A stretch of 29,134 bases of DNA from CAYOOT01 sp964405665 (GCA_964405665.1 CAYOOT010000031.1:1-29134), one strand, 5' to 3'. Numbered from the stretch's first letter, positions 17,998 to 26,509 are shown. Numbers and translations: made by a program. Notes: generated by a model not told the origin, from the letters alone.

Positions 17998-19224
17998 ATG
18001 AAAAGAGTATTAATCATTGCTTATTATTTCCCTCCCATAATTGCCTCAGGCACTAATCGGACTCTGGCTTTTACTCTAAATTTAAAACAATTCAACTGGG
18101 AACCCTTAGTTCTTAGCGTTCAAGATGCCAAAGATCCTTGGGTCAAACTTGGTGCAACAATTCCTGAAGGAATTGTTATTTATAGGACTAGAGAATTTGA
18201 TCTTGCAAAAATTGTAGATTTTTTTCATGGAATAGTTTCAAGAATATTTTCTTTTTTTAGAAAAGACTTAAACACGAACTATTTTAGAGAAATATTATGC
18301 ATTCCTGACACTCAAATTGCTTGGTTCTCTACACTAAAAGGAATTAATCTGGCAAAAACTTCAGATTTGATTTACGCAACTTGTTCACCATTTAGCTCGG
18401 CAGTTAGTTCCTGCTTAATAAAACTTTTTAGTAAAAAACCTTTGGTCCTGGATTTTCGCGATGCTTGGACTTTAAACCCACATATTAAACATTCTCATTT
18501 TCACACTCTTGTGATCTCAATCATGGAAAAATTCTGCATTAAATTCGCTGATCATATAATTTTAAACACCGCAGGTGCTTTAAAATTATATCAGCAAACT
18601 TACCCTGAATATGCCAAGAAGTTCTCCTGCATTCCCAATGGTTATGATCAATTAACTCCTGTAAAGAAAACAAAAGCAGAATCGGGGAAATTTCGGATCC
18701 TGCATCTGGGTAACTTCTACGGCACACGCTCTCCTAAAATGCTTTTAGAGGCTTTAGCGGAAATCAATAACCCTGACATCATCTTTCGGCAGGTGGGAGG
18801 AGATTTTGAAGAACTGGAGAAATATAAAGGAAAAGTAAGCATCGAACTTACTCCTACAGTTCCTCGAGCAAAGGCCTTAGAATTAATGCAAGGTGCATCG
18901 CTGCTTTATCTCAAACAAGGTTTTGAAACTGGAATAAAAAATAATATCGCAATCGCCGCAAAAACTTATGAATATCTAGCAACTGGAATTCCTATTCTTG
19001 CAGAACTTCCTGAAGGAGATAATGCCGAGATTATCAAAGAGTATTCAGATAACTCTTATTTAATTACTTCTGAAGATAAAAACAAAATTAAAGAAAGTAT
19101 TCTTGCTGCTTATAACAAAAGAGATCAAACTCAATTTTCCATTAAAGAAAGTTTTATCAGGGATTTTGATAGGGGAAATTTAACTAAGAAGTTAGCGAAG
19201 ATATTTTCTGATCTGAGTAATTAG
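17998..19224 (+). CDS. Glycosyltransferase family 4-like protein (GT-B fold)
   Basis: This is a putative sugar transferase acting on envelope polysaccharide or lipid-linked glycans in the cytoplasm. At 408 residues it shows the N-terminal GT4 signature MKRVLIIAYYFPPIIASGTN, with LVLDFRDAWTLNP at about 149-161 and IPNGYD at 212-217. The second Rossmann domain opens with FRILHLGNFYG. The nucleotide-binding acidic motif appears as AKTYEYLATGIPIL, where the Glu of YEYL is the usual donor-sugar contact. No signal peptide or membrane helix is evident. The gene stands alone between the thrS promoter region and rodA, and no Shine-Dalgarno sequence precedes the ATG. The substrate is unknown; the family is confident. 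Confidence 0.85.
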   Translation: MKRVLIIAYYFPPIIASGTNRTLAFTLNLKQFNWEPLVLSVQDAKDPWVKLGATIPEGIVIYRTREFDLAKIVDFFHGIVSRIFSFFRKDLNTNYFREILCIPDTQIAWFSTLKGINLAKTSDLIYATCSPFSSAVSSCLIKLFSKKPLVLDFRDAWTLNPHIKHSHFHTLVISIMEKFCIKFADHIILNTAGALKLYQQTYPEYAKKFSCIPNGYDQLTPVKKTKAESGKFRILHLGNFYGTRSPKMLLEALAEINNPDIIFRQVGGDFEELEKYKGKVSIELTPTVPRAKALELMQGASLLYLKQGFETGIKNNIAIAAKTYEYLATGIPILAELPEGDNAEIIKEYSDNSYLITSEDKNKIKESILAAYNKRDQTQFSIKESFIRDFDRGNLTKKLAKIFSDLSN

Positions 19225-19255
19225 CTCATCAGATAAATTATAGTTACCAAATATC

Positions 19256-19382
19256 ATGTCAACGTTCAGTTTTGGATGAAAGACGAGGCGCGGGAGAGTA
19301 AAAAAGCGCAATCGACCTACTTCACTTACGCATTTTTTGTTCTCCCGCAACAAAGTATTTCGCCAAAACTGGACATTGACAT
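19256..19382. repeat. 127-bp imperfect palindrome between the glycosyltransferase gene and rodA
   Basis: The outer arms 19256-19275 (ATGTCAACGTTCAGTTTTGG) and 19363-19382 pair in 18 of 20 positions. The inner arms 19290-19309 and 19330-19348 pair through GCGGGAGA/TCTCCCGC and then A6/T6 tracts. A central loop of about 20 bases contains TCGACCTACTTCACTT. The element ends on the rodA stop codon. It could end transcription from both convergent genes, or be a mobile non-autonomous (MITE/REP-like) element. A short reading frame across it on the minus strand looks like a by-product. Confidence 0.7.
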
Positions 19383-20488
19383 TATGCAAACGAATATCTT
19401 CTAAAAGAAACCCCAAGAACGATGCCAATTCCCACCATCGCTGCAATCAAAGAAGAACCGCCGTAACTCATTAATTTCAAGGTCACGCCCACAACCGGCA
19501 TAATGCCAATGACCATTCCGATATTGATCACCACGTGCCAAAACATCATTGCCGCAACTCCAAAGGCAACATAAGTTCCAAAACTATCCGTACTCCGAGA
19601 ACTAACGCGCAACAAACGAAAGATCAACAAACTATAAAGTCCGATTACAAAAATTGAACCCATAAAACCCCATTCTTCTGCGAGCACAGAAAAAATAAAG
19701 TCAGTCGTTTGTTCAGGTAAAAATCGCAGCTGGGTTTGAGTTCCATGCAAAAATCCTTTTCCGGTAATAGCACCCGATCCCACAGCAATTTTTGACTGAA
19801 TCGCATGGTAGCCGGTACCTAAAGGATCCATTTCCGGAGATAAAAAGTTTAGCACTCTTTTTCTTTGATAATCTTTAAGGACAGTCCAAGTAGGAACAGC
19901 CAAAATTGCTCCGGCTAAGACAATTTTAACTAAGGTTCCGCGTTGAATACCGGCTATCAACAACATCGAACCGGCAATTAAAATATGACATAAGGCGGTT
20001 CCTAAATCCGGTTCTTTAGCAATTAAAACTGCCGGCAGAAGTAAAAGAAAAACAGGAAAAAGTAAGGTTTTAAAATTATATCCATTTGTTGGGGCAGACT
20101 CAGCGCTAAACAAACGGGCATAAACTAAAATTAAGCCCAGTTTTGTAAATTCGGCCGGTTGCATTCTAAATCCTCCGATCACCAACCATCTTCTAGCACC
20201 TCCGGCAACTGTTCCTTTAAGCATCACGGCAATTAGCAAAATGCAACCGATAATATAAATCGGCCAGGCTAACCTGCGCCATGTTCCTGGACTTAAAATT
20301 ATGGCAATTAAACAAGCAACTGCACCCAAGCCAAAAGAAACAGCTTGTTTGATCATCGGTTGACTTGTGCCACTTTGCGGATCGTATCCGGCACTATAGA
20401 TTACAACAAGTCCGATTCCGCAAAGAATCGTCATCACTATTAAGATCAACCAATCAAAGTTCAAAAGCATTCGTTTATCAAAAATCAT
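19382..20488 (-). CDS. rodA: Rod-shape peptidoglycan glycosyltransferase RodA (SEDS family)
   Basis: The multipass inner-membrane SEDS protein polymerises glycan strands from lipid II during side-wall elongation, together with PBP2. At 368 residues it has about ten hydrophobic segments. SEDS signatures are RRWLVIGGFRMQPAEFTKLG, KEPDLGTA, GSGAITGKGFLHGTQTQL and RFLPEQTTDFIFSVLAEEWG; the Asp in TTDFIF is the family's essential acidic residue. Its ATG overlaps the mrdA stop by four bases (ATGA), which indicates translational coupling. It is the last gene of the mreBCD-mrdA-rodA operon, and its stop codon abuts the large palindrome. Confidence 0.96.
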   Translation of the reverse strand: MIFDKRMLLNFDWLILIVMTILCGIGLVVIYSAGYDPQSGTSQPMIKQAVSFGLGAVACLIAIILSPGTWRRLAWPIYIIGCILLIAVMLKGTVAGGARRWLVIGGFRMQPAEFTKLGLILVYARLFSAESAPTNGYNFKTLLFPVFLLLLPAVLIAKEPDLGTALCHILIAGSMLLIAGIQRGTLVKIVLAGAILAVPTWTVLKDYQRKRVLNFLSPEMDPLGTGYHAIQSKIAVGSGAITGKGFLHGTQTQLRFLPEQTTDFIFSVLAEEWGFMGSIFVIGLYSLLIFRLLRVSSRSTDSFGTYVAFGVAAMMFWHVVINIGMVIGIMPVVGVTLKLMSYGGSSLIAAMVGIGIVLGVSFRRYSFA

Positions 20489-22407
20489 TCTTCTCCAATG
20501 CTCCCTGCTTGATCGATATCTTCCTCTGGTAAATTTTCATCTGAATTATCAGATTCCATTGCTGGCGGTTGTGCTTTATTGTCAGGAACTTTTACTTCTT
20601 CTTTGAGCATTCCCAGCTTTTTAAAATACACTTCCATCACTTGTTTGGAAATAGGTGCTGCAAATTCTCCTCCATGTCCGCTATTTTCCACAATCACGGC
20701 CATGGCAATCATCGGATTTTCTGCCGGCGCAAAAGAAATAAACCAAGCATGATCTTTAAATCTTTCATCAAGCTTATCTTTTCCCAAAACTCCGACTTGG
20801 GCTGTTCCTGTTTTTCCGGCTACCGTAATCCCCGGAAGCGCCGCTCTTTTGCCCGTACCATGAGGATCATTTACCACACTGATTGAGAAATTTCTTATTG
20901 TCTCAATCGCTTTAGGATCAATTTCTGAATCCTTCACTAACTCCCCTTTGATATCAATTTCTTCTTGTGTTTGATGATTAAAAATTTTCCTTACAATATG
21001 CGGCCGATAAATTTTACCACCGTTTGCTAAAACAGAGATTCCCACTGCCATTTGTAGTGGCGTCACATTTAAGTATCCTTGTCCGATTGAAACAGGCAAA
21101 GTATCTCCCGGGTACCATTTTTGTTTATGAACTTTTCTTTTCCATTCATCGGAAGGAAGAATTCCGGGATCTTCTCCAGGCAGTTCAATTCCGCTAAGCT
21201 CACCAAAGCCAAACATTTTTCCGTATTTTTCAATATTTTCAATATCTAAGAGCTGACCGACTTGATAGAAATAAACATTACAAGATACCGTGATCGCTTT
21301 AAGTAAATCTACAGAACCATGTCCGGAATGTTTGTGACACTTGTAGGGTCTACCGGCAAACATATAATAACCAGGGCAATTAAAATGAGTCTGCGGTGTG
21401 ATTTTCTTGGCAGCAAGTCCAGCCATGGCCATAAAAAGTTTATAAGTTGAACCGGGAGGATATTTACTGGAAATCGCCCGGTTGGTTAAGGGCTTGTCTT
21501 TATTGGTGCTGACTTTTTCCCAAGCTTGGGCATCAATTTTTCCGGAAAAAATATTGGCATCAACTGCCGGAGAGGAAGCAAGCGCCAACACTTCGCCATT
21601 TCTGGGATCAAGAGCAACTACTGCTCCACGTTTGCCGGCCAAGCCATTTTCTGCAGCTTGTTGTAGGTCCAAATCAACGGTCAGAAATAAATCATTTCCT
21701 TCCAAATTTTTAATAATTCCCAGTTCCGCTCGGCGATGACCCATTGCATCAACTTCTACTTGCTTATATCCGCTTCTTCCTCTTAAATTATTTTCCCACT
21801 GTTTTTCCAAACCGGATTGGCCAAATAAATCCCCTTGATGGTATTCGTTTTTATTGGGCAAAGAATCCAATTGTTGCTTGGTAATTTCTCGGGAATAACC
21901 CAATAATTGAGCACCAATTGTGGATCCGGGATAAGAACGTGTGGGAACTGAATTAATAATCACACCGGGCAAGCGGTAGCTATTAACTCTAATTTTTGCC
22001 AGTTCTTCAAAACTGACATCGGCCATAACAACTCTTGGTTCAAAATGGCTATTTTTGACTGGGGCATTTAAATTTCTTTTTAACTGATCAATCTCTCTGC
22101 CAGTTATTTCCGACAAAATATTCAGTAATTCATCAATATTGGGAATATCTTCCAGGATTAAAGCAACATCCAAAGAAGGACGGTTGCTTACTAAAATTTT
22201 ATTGTTGCGATCGTAAATTATTCCGCGCGGAGGAACTGTACGTACTGTTCTAATTCGATTATTTTCTGACTGATCGCGATAATAGATTCCATAAATACCC
22301 TGTAAATACCAAAGTCGAACGATCAGAAAAAAAAGTATTGTTCCGGTAAAGCCATAGACCAAAACTAAACGTTTATTATATAAAGATTGATCCAGTTTTT
22401 CTGACAT
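20485..22407 (-). CDS. mrdA: Penicillin-binding protein 2 (peptidoglycan transpeptidase)
   Basis: The class B PBP cross-links side-wall peptidoglycan in the periplasm and is activated by MreC. At 640 residues it has a short cytoplasmic tail, one membrane helix (about 14-35), a pedestal domain (RTVPPRGIIYDRNN near 55-69) and the transpeptidase domain. The active-site motifs are intact: S320-T-Y-K323, S375-C-N377 and K532-T-G-T535. A Cys/His cluster (FNCPGYYMF, YKCHKHSGHG) lies between the first two motifs, at the place where PBP2 proteins can bind zinc. The C-terminus is an acidic, disordered-looking tail. Its start overlaps the mreD stop by one base (TAATG) and its stop overlaps rodA by four. 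Confidence 0.96.
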   Translation of the reverse strand: MSEKLDQSLYNKRLVLVYGFTGTILFFLIVRLWYLQGIYGIYYRDQSENNRIRTVRTVPPRGIIYDRNNKILVSNRPSLDVALILEDIPNIDELLNILSEITGREIDQLKRNLNAPVKNSHFEPRVVMADVSFEELAKIRVNSYRLPGVIINSVPTRSYPGSTIGAQLLGYSREITKQQLDSLPNKNEYHQGDLFGQSGLEKQWENNLRGRSGYKQVEVDAMGHRRAELGIIKNLEGNDLFLTVDLDLQQAAENGLAGKRGAVVALDPRNGEVLALASSPAVDANIFSGKIDAQAWEKVSTNKDKPLTNRAISSKYPPGSTYKLFMAMAGLAAKKITPQTHFNCPGYYMFAGRPYKCHKHSGHGSVDLLKAITVSCNVYFYQVGQLLDIENIEKYGKMFGFGELSGIELPGEDPGILPSDEWKRKVHKQKWYPGDTLPVSIGQGYLNVTPLQMAVGISVLANGGKIYRPHIVRKIFNHQTQEEIDIKGELVKDSEIDPKAIETIRNFSISVVNDPHGTGKRAALPGITVAGKTGTAQVGVLGKDKLDERFKDHAWFISFAPAENPMIAMAVIVENSGHGGEFAAPISKQVMEVYFKKLGMLKEEVKVPDNKAQPPAMESDNSDENLPEEDIDQAGSIGEE

Positions 22408-22952
22408 TAGCTCTTTGAGGAAAATCGATAGATTGATACCGAATTGGATTTAAGAGTAAAATTTGCATTACCCACATCCTTAGTTCGACGTAAGATTTTT
22501 AGAACTAGCGGAGCAAACAATGCCGTTAAGAACGCTTCAATAAAAACAGTTTTCAAGATGGGTAAAAATGAATCACTTCTTTCCAATAAATATAGATAAT
22601 ACATTAATAGGATAGTGAGTAATTTTGCCAAGGAACAAAAAAATGTAATAATCATTACGGCAAAAAATTTATCTGCATAAATACGATTGGCAATCAAGCC
22701 GACGAAACAAAAAGCTACAACAGAGCCGGCTGCATTCGGGCCCAAATATTGAGCTGAAGCAAAATCAGCAAGTAAGCCCAGAAAAAATGCAAGAATTAAA
22801 CCACCTTTTTCCGGATAATAAAAAGCTAGGGCTACTGTTAAAATTAATATAAAATCAGGGGCTGTTGAAGAAGGAAAAGTCGTATGAAAGATTGTCGCAT
22901 TAATTAAAAGGCCGACTATCGTAAAAAATATAAATGTAAAAACGACTCTCAT
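22407..22952 (-). CDS. mreD: Rod shape-determining membrane protein MreD
   Basis: The 181-residue inner-membrane protein has about five hydrophobic helices (for example VVFTFIFFTIVGLLINATIF and FILILTVALAFYYP). The MreD-typical motif GLILAFFLGLLADFASAQYL is clear. It belongs to the elongasome scaffold with MreC. Its start overlaps the mreC stop by four bases and its stop overlaps the mrdA start by one base. MreD is poorly conserved in sequence, so the call rests on the motif together with its position between mreC and mrdA. Confidence 0.93.
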   Translation of the reverse strand: MRVVFTFIFFTIVGLLINATIFHTTFPSSTAPDFILILTVALAFYYPEKGGLILAFFLGLLADFASAQYLGPNAAGSVVAFCFVGLIANRIYADKFFAVMIITFFCSLAKLLTILLMYYLYLLERSDSFLPILKTVFIEAFLTALFAPLVLKILRRTKDVGNANFTLKSNSVSIYRFSSKS

Positions 22953-23878
22953 CTTGTTTTCTTGATAATTTTTTCTTTTGGTTCCTCAACTTGATTCTCT
23001 TTTTTCACTGCCAAGGCTTCTACTTGAGAAATAAATTCCGGTTTGGGGTTGCTTAGTTCAGGAAAAATCACAAATACATCTTCTAATCTGCTGATATCAA
23101 CACTCGGCGTAATTTCCACTTCCTGAAAAAGATCATCTGAAGAATTGTCTACTTGACTAACCACTCCCACCAAAGCACCCTTAGGGAAAACTCCATCTAT
23201 CCCTGAAGCTAAAATTCTCTCACCAATATTAATATCCAATTCTTTTACTTTGAGGGCATAACGTAATTTTAATACAGCCGGATTAAGAATGCCTTCGGTA
23301 ATTCCTTGTGCTCTGCTGGATTGAGCAATTGAAGCAATGGCACTGCTGTTGTCCGTAATTAAAAGTACCCTGGCAGAATTGGAGTTTACAGTTACAGTTT
23401 GTCCCAGAATAGCATTGCCATCCACCACCGCCATTCCCACCCTTAGCCCATCTGCTGAACCTTTATTAATAGTTACTGTTTTAACCCAATTGGAAGGATC
23501 CCGGGCAATTACTCGGGCTACTGTTCCCTGATAACCGCTAAATTCACGAAAATTAAGAACTGTTTTTAATCTTTGATTCTCTAAATCAATTTCATTAAGT
23601 CTTGTATTTTGAGCCTCTAAAAATTTAACTCTGTTTACCAGTTCATTATTTTCGCTCTCAATATTAACTAGCCAGAGATAATGTTTCCAATAAAATTTAA
23701 ATGTTTGAGAAAGCTCATAATAGCCTTTTTCCAAAGGTAAAATTATTTTATCGATAGTCCTGGCACCATAACTAGCGATTGCCTTATTTCTCAGACTAAG
23801 ACTCATTAATTGAAAAGATACTACAAGAAGAAATGTTGCGGTAAACAATAAACTATGCCGGCGCAAAAACTCCGCCAT
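22949..23878 (-). CDS. mreC: Rod shape-determining protein MreC
   Basis: The bitopic inner-membrane protein has its periplasmic domain scaffolding PBP2 and RodA. It has 309 residues: a short cytoplasmic end (MAEFLRRH), one membrane helix (about 9-27), a coiled-coil (about 60-105, ESENNELVNRVKFLEAQN) and the double beta-barrel region. The latter includes ARVIARDPSNWVKTVTINKG, GLRVGMAVVDGNAILGQ and ARVLLITDNSSAIAS. A charged Lys/Glu tail of about 25 residues ends the protein. The gene starts 20 bases after mreB and overlaps mreD by four bases. Confidence 0.96.
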   Translation of the reverse strand: MAEFLRRHSLLFTATFLLVVSFQLMSLSLRNKAIASYGARTIDKIILPLEKGYYELSQTFKFYWKHYLWLVNIESENNELVNRVKFLEAQNTRLNEIDLENQRLKTVLNFREFSGYQGTVARVIARDPSNWVKTVTINKGSADGLRVGMAVVDGNAILGQTVTVNSNSARVLLITDNSSAIASIAQSSRAQGITEGILNPAVLKLRYALKVKELDINIGERILASGIDGVFPKGALVGVVSQVDNSSDDLFQEVEITPSVDISRLEDVFVIFPELSNPKPEFISQVEALAVKKENQVEEPKEKIIKKTR

Positions 23879-23898
23879 CTTAACTAACTCTCAAAAAA

Positions 23899-24933
23899 TT
23901 ATTGTAAAGTAACGTCTTTAAATAAATCCAGACGATCCAGAATTCTACCAGAACCAACAACAACTGCAGTCAGTGGATCTTCAGCCAACATCACCGGAAG
24001 GCCCGTAGCTTGACGAAGTAATACATCAAGATTGCGTAATAAGGATCCTCCACCGGCAAGAGTGATTCCCCGATCCACAATATCGGAAGCAAGTTCTGCC
24101 GGAGTTCTTTCCAAAACTAAGCGAATTACTTCCACTATTTGTTTTAAAGGTTCATTGATTGCTTCCCGCACTTCTTCTTCGGCAATTTCTATTGTTTTAG
24201 GAAGTCCTCCAACTAAATCGCGTCCAGTAATTTCCACTCTTCTATCTTCTCCGGTAGGCAATGCAGTTCCTAAACAGATTTTTATTTGTTCAGCAGTTCT
24301 ATCGCCAATGGCCAAGTTATATGAACGACGAATGTAATTAACAATCGCCTCATCCATTTTATCCCCACCTACTCTGATTGATTCAGAAATTACAATTCCC
24401 TTTAAAGAAATCACTGCAACCTCAGTTGTTCCTCCACCAATATCAACAATCATCGAACCACAAGGTTCCGTAATTGGTAGCCCCGCACCAATTGCCGCAG
24501 CCATTGGTTCTTCCACTAAAAAAACTTGTCTGGCGCCGGCAGACTCAGTTGATTCTCTGACTGCTCTTTTTTCAACTTCAGTAATTCCAAAAGGGACGCA
24601 AACAATAACTCGGGGGCGAACAAGTGAACGACGATTATGGGCTTTTTGAATAAAGTGCCTAAGCATTTGTTCGGTAACTTCAAAATCGGCAATCACTCCA
24701 TCCTTCATCGGTCTTACTGCGGTAATACCCACCGGAGTACGACCGCACATTTGCTTTGCTTCCGCACCGACTGCTACAACTTTCCTGGCATTTCTTCCAC
24801 TAGTTTGTATCGCCACAACAGAAGGTTCATTGGAAACAATTCCCTTTCCTTTGACATAGACCAAAGTATTGGCAGTACCTAAATCAATTGCTAGATCATT
24901 AGAAAACATTCCCAATAATGCATCAAACATCAT
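23899..24933 (-). CDS. mreB: Rod shape-determining actin-like protein MreB
   Basis: The actin homologue forms membrane-bound filaments that guide lateral wall synthesis. At 344 residues it is standard length. ATPase motifs are DLGTANTLVYVKGKG (phosphate 1), VDIGGGTTEVAVIS (phosphate 2) and GITLAGGGSLLRNLDVLL (adenosine). The N-terminal MMFDALLGMFSNDLAI is an amphipathic start like those that bind the membrane. The ATG at 24933 has GAGGG seven bases before it. It is the first gene of the five-gene rod-shape operon. The 133 bases between it and the upstream small gene could hold the promoter, but no convincing box could be placed. Confidence 0.98.
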   Translation of the reverse strand: MMFDALLGMFSNDLAIDLGTANTLVYVKGKGIVSNEPSVVAIQTSGRNARKVVAVGAEAKQMCGRTPVGITAVRPMKDGVIADFEVTEQMLRHFIQKAHNRRSLVRPRVIVCVPFGITEVEKRAVRESTESAGARQVFLVEEPMAAAIGAGLPITEPCGSMIVDIGGGTTEVAVISLKGIVISESIRVGGDKMDEAIVNYIRRSYNLAIGDRTAEQIKICLGTALPTGEDRRVEITGRDLVGGLPKTIEIAEEEVREAINEPLKQIVEVIRLVLERTPAELASDIVDRGITLAGGGSLLRNLDVLLRQATGLPVMLAEDPLTAVVVGSGRILDRLDLFKDVTLQ

Positions 24934-24940
24934 GTCGTTT

Positions 24941-24945
24941 CCCTC
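24941..24945 (-). promoter_or_regulatory. Ribosome-binding site of mreB
   Basis: GAGGG on the minus strand lies seven bases before the first ATG of a consecutive ATG pair. This supports the upstream of the two start codons. Confidence 0.65.
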
Positions 24946-25066
24946 ATATAATATTGTTGTTTTTGAAAAATTCTTAAGCGAAACCTTCTAACAGTTTTTT
25001 TTTAAAAAGTCACACAAAGAAAATTTTATTATTTTATACCTGAGTCAGAACATCCCTTGCTAATGA

Positions 25067-25369
25067 CTAATTGTAATCCTGACGAGAAAACAGTCTTGTA
25101 ATACTCACTGGCAATTCATCAATATCCAGATTATTGACCTCAAGCTTTTGATCCAATAAATAATCAACAAGCACAGACGCTTGCTGTTCGTTAGTTAAAC
25201 GCTTATCAATAAATAACAGAGGTCTGCCAGAGAACTCACATTTGCCACTTTTAACTTTAAAAGCAATTCCCCTAGTAAGATTTTCTCTTCTAACTTCAAT
25301 GCCGCTTTTTTGAACTATTTTTTGAAGTTTCTTAATATTACTATCACTAATTGTTTCTTTTACTGACAA
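25067..25369 (-). CDS. Small uncharacterised protein (100 aa) upstream of mreB, TTG start
   Basis: The basic protein has no signal peptide or membrane helix. The central stretch GIAFKVKSGKCEFSGRPLLF followed by DKRLTNEQQASVLVDYLL resembles short bacterial proteins of unknown function with the pattern G.C...g...l.inkr.....q...L...L (recollection, not a search). It starts with TTG: AGGAG at 25377-25381 sits seven bases before it, and no other start fits. It reads in the same direction as mreB, 133 bases before it, so it may be part of the same transcription unit or have its own promoter in the gap shared with the divergent repeat-protein gene. Confidence 0.75.
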   Translation of the reverse strand: MSVKETISDSNIKKLQKIVQKSGIEVRRENLTRGIAFKVKSGKCEFSGRPLLFIDKRLTNEQQASVLVDYLLDQKLEVNNLDIDELPVSITRLFSRQDYN

Positions 25370-25376
25370 AATATCA

Positions 25377-25381
25377 CTCCT
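25377..25381 (-). promoter_or_regulatory. Ribosome-binding site that fixes a TTG start
   Basis: AGGAG on the minus strand with a seven-base spacer (TGATATT) precedes TTG at 25367-25369. It is one of the best Shine-Dalgarno matches in the window and makes the non-ATG start credible. Confidence 0.7.
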
Positions 25382-25490
25382 AATTACTTATACTTACTAA
25401 TGATTTTGTGCTATCATCAATCAAAACTATACATGAGTCAAGTGAGAAATATCGCAGCATAACTATTATTAGTAAATAGGATTTAAAAAA

Positions 25491-26360
25491 ATGTTTGGTT
25501 TTCTTGAAGAGAATAGGGTTATAAAAATACTAGCAATTGCGGTAATCATGATCAGTCTTGTAAGTTACTTTACGGGAGCTGATCCTAAAAAGTTAATTGA
25601 TGAAATACAAATCCGCGGAAGTAAAAAAAGTAAAGCAGCAATTTCCCTGGAAGATCAATTGGAAAAAAGACTGGATCAAATTGATGCCAAGCGTCTAAAA
25701 AAAAATAAAATTAATTCTTCTATGGATGAAAAACGAGGAGGAATTCATTGCCCTCCGGGAACAATTCTCAAAGAAGAAACTCCAGAAAAGGAAAAAATTA
25801 TTTATTGTGTAGATGAAGAAACTCCGGAGATTAAAAACGGTCCTTACTTAAGCAAAAGTAGTAATGGACAAAAAAATGAAGAAGGGTTTTTTAATAATGG
25901 TAGATTAGAAGGCAAATTAATTCGCTGGGGTCCAGGCAATAAAAAATCAGAAGAAATAGAGTTTGTTGCCGGCCAAAGAAATGGCTCCTATATATCTTGG
26001 TATCCCAACGGAATAGTGCAAATTGAAGGTCAATACATAAACGATTCCAAATCGGGAACATGGAAATATAATGATCATGAGGGAAAAATTATCTCCACTA
26101 AGGAAATGAAGAATAACCTTAAAAATGGCAAAGTGGAAACCTTTTATGGAAACGGCAAATTGGAATCCAGCGGAAACTATAAAGAGGACAAGCAAGAAGG
26201 AAAATGGTCTTTCTATCGAAAAGACGGCAGCTTACAAACAGAGGGAAACTTTTTGAAAGGGAAAAAAGTTGGAAGCTGGATCGAATATGATTCCGACAAC
26301 AAACCTCTGTCTGAAAAAAATTATGATACCTTTTCCAAAGAAAACGTTCAGGACAATTAA
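25491..26360 (+). CDS. Membrane-anchored MORN/YwqK-type repeat protein
   Basis: The 289-residue protein has a single N-terminal membrane helix (about 9-27, RVIKILAIAVIMISLVSYF), a lysine-rich helical linker (about 50-80) and a cysteine pair (Cys87, Cys106) framing a small segment. From about 115 to 280 there are six to seven MORN_2/YwqK-type repeats: EGFFNNGRLEGKLIRW, GQRNGSYISWYPNG, GQYINDSKSGTWKYND, GNYKEDKQEGKWSFYRKDG, GNFLKGKKVGSWIEYDSDN. Such proteins are often labelled YwqK-family antitoxins in automatic annotation, but no toxin gene is beside it here, so I would not use that name. The repeats probably form an extended beta-sheet on the periplasmic side for protein contact. AGGA precedes the ATG by ten bases. 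Confidence 0.8.
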   Translation: MFGFLEENRVIKILAIAVIMISLVSYFTGADPKKLIDEIQIRGSKKSKAAISLEDQLEKRLDQIDAKRLKKNKINSSMDEKRGGIHCPPGTILKEETPEKEKIIYCVDEETPEIKNGPYLSKSSNGQKNEEGFFNNGRLEGKLIRWGPGNKKSEEIEFVAGQRNGSYISWYPNGIVQIEGQYINDSKSGTWKYNDHEGKIISTKEMKNNLKNGKVETFYGNGKLESSGNYKEDKQEGKWSFYRKDGSLQTEGNFLKGKKVGSWIEYDSDNKPLSEKNYDTFSKENVQDN

Positions 26361-26401
26361 TCAGTTTAATTTACATTCTCGATATTTCTGCTCAATTCTT
26401 G

Positions 26402-26421
26402 TGCTTTTATCGATAAAAGCA
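26402..26421. promoter_or_regulatory. 20-bp perfect palindrome
   Basis: TGCTTTTATCGATAAAAGCA reads the same on both strands. It lies 41 bases after the MORN-type gene and about 75 bases before the -10 box of the acyltransferase gene. It could be an operator for a dimeric regulator of the downstream unit, or fold as a short RNA hairpin (GCTTTTA with a TCGA loop). No T-run follows, so a classical terminator is unlikely. Confidence 0.45.
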
Positions 26422-26497
26422 GTTCTTAAAAACTAACAGCTAGGCAGGAAATCGAAATTAAGTTAGATATTTCTGGCAATTATCTGTTTAGTTACTT

Positions 26498-26503
26498 TAT
26501 AAT
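26498..26503 (+). promoter_or_regulatory. Putative -10 box (TATAAT) for a leaderless mRNA
   Basis: A perfect TATAAT ends six bases before the ATG at 26510, so initiation would fall at or next to the start codon. No Shine-Dalgarno sequence is present. The best -35 candidate (TGGCAA, spacer 18) is poor. TATAAT is common by chance in AT-rich DNA, so confidence is limited. Confidence 0.4.
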
Positions 26504-26509
26504 CTAAAA

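Noticed and set aside
19192..19446. 84-residue minus-strand reading frame across the large palindrome
   Set aside because: It overlaps the 3' ends of both the glycosyltransferase gene and rodA and is explained by the palindrome. It has no ribosome-binding site and no family resemblance.
24948..24953. TATTAT on the minus strand as an mreB -10 box
   Set aside because: The start site would fall inside the GAGGG ribosome-binding site, and no good -35 box lies 16-18 bases upstream.
24989..25010. T-run/A-run (T9 then A5) between mreB and the small upstream gene as a terminator
   Set aside because: No GC-bearing stem pairs next to the T-run on either strand.
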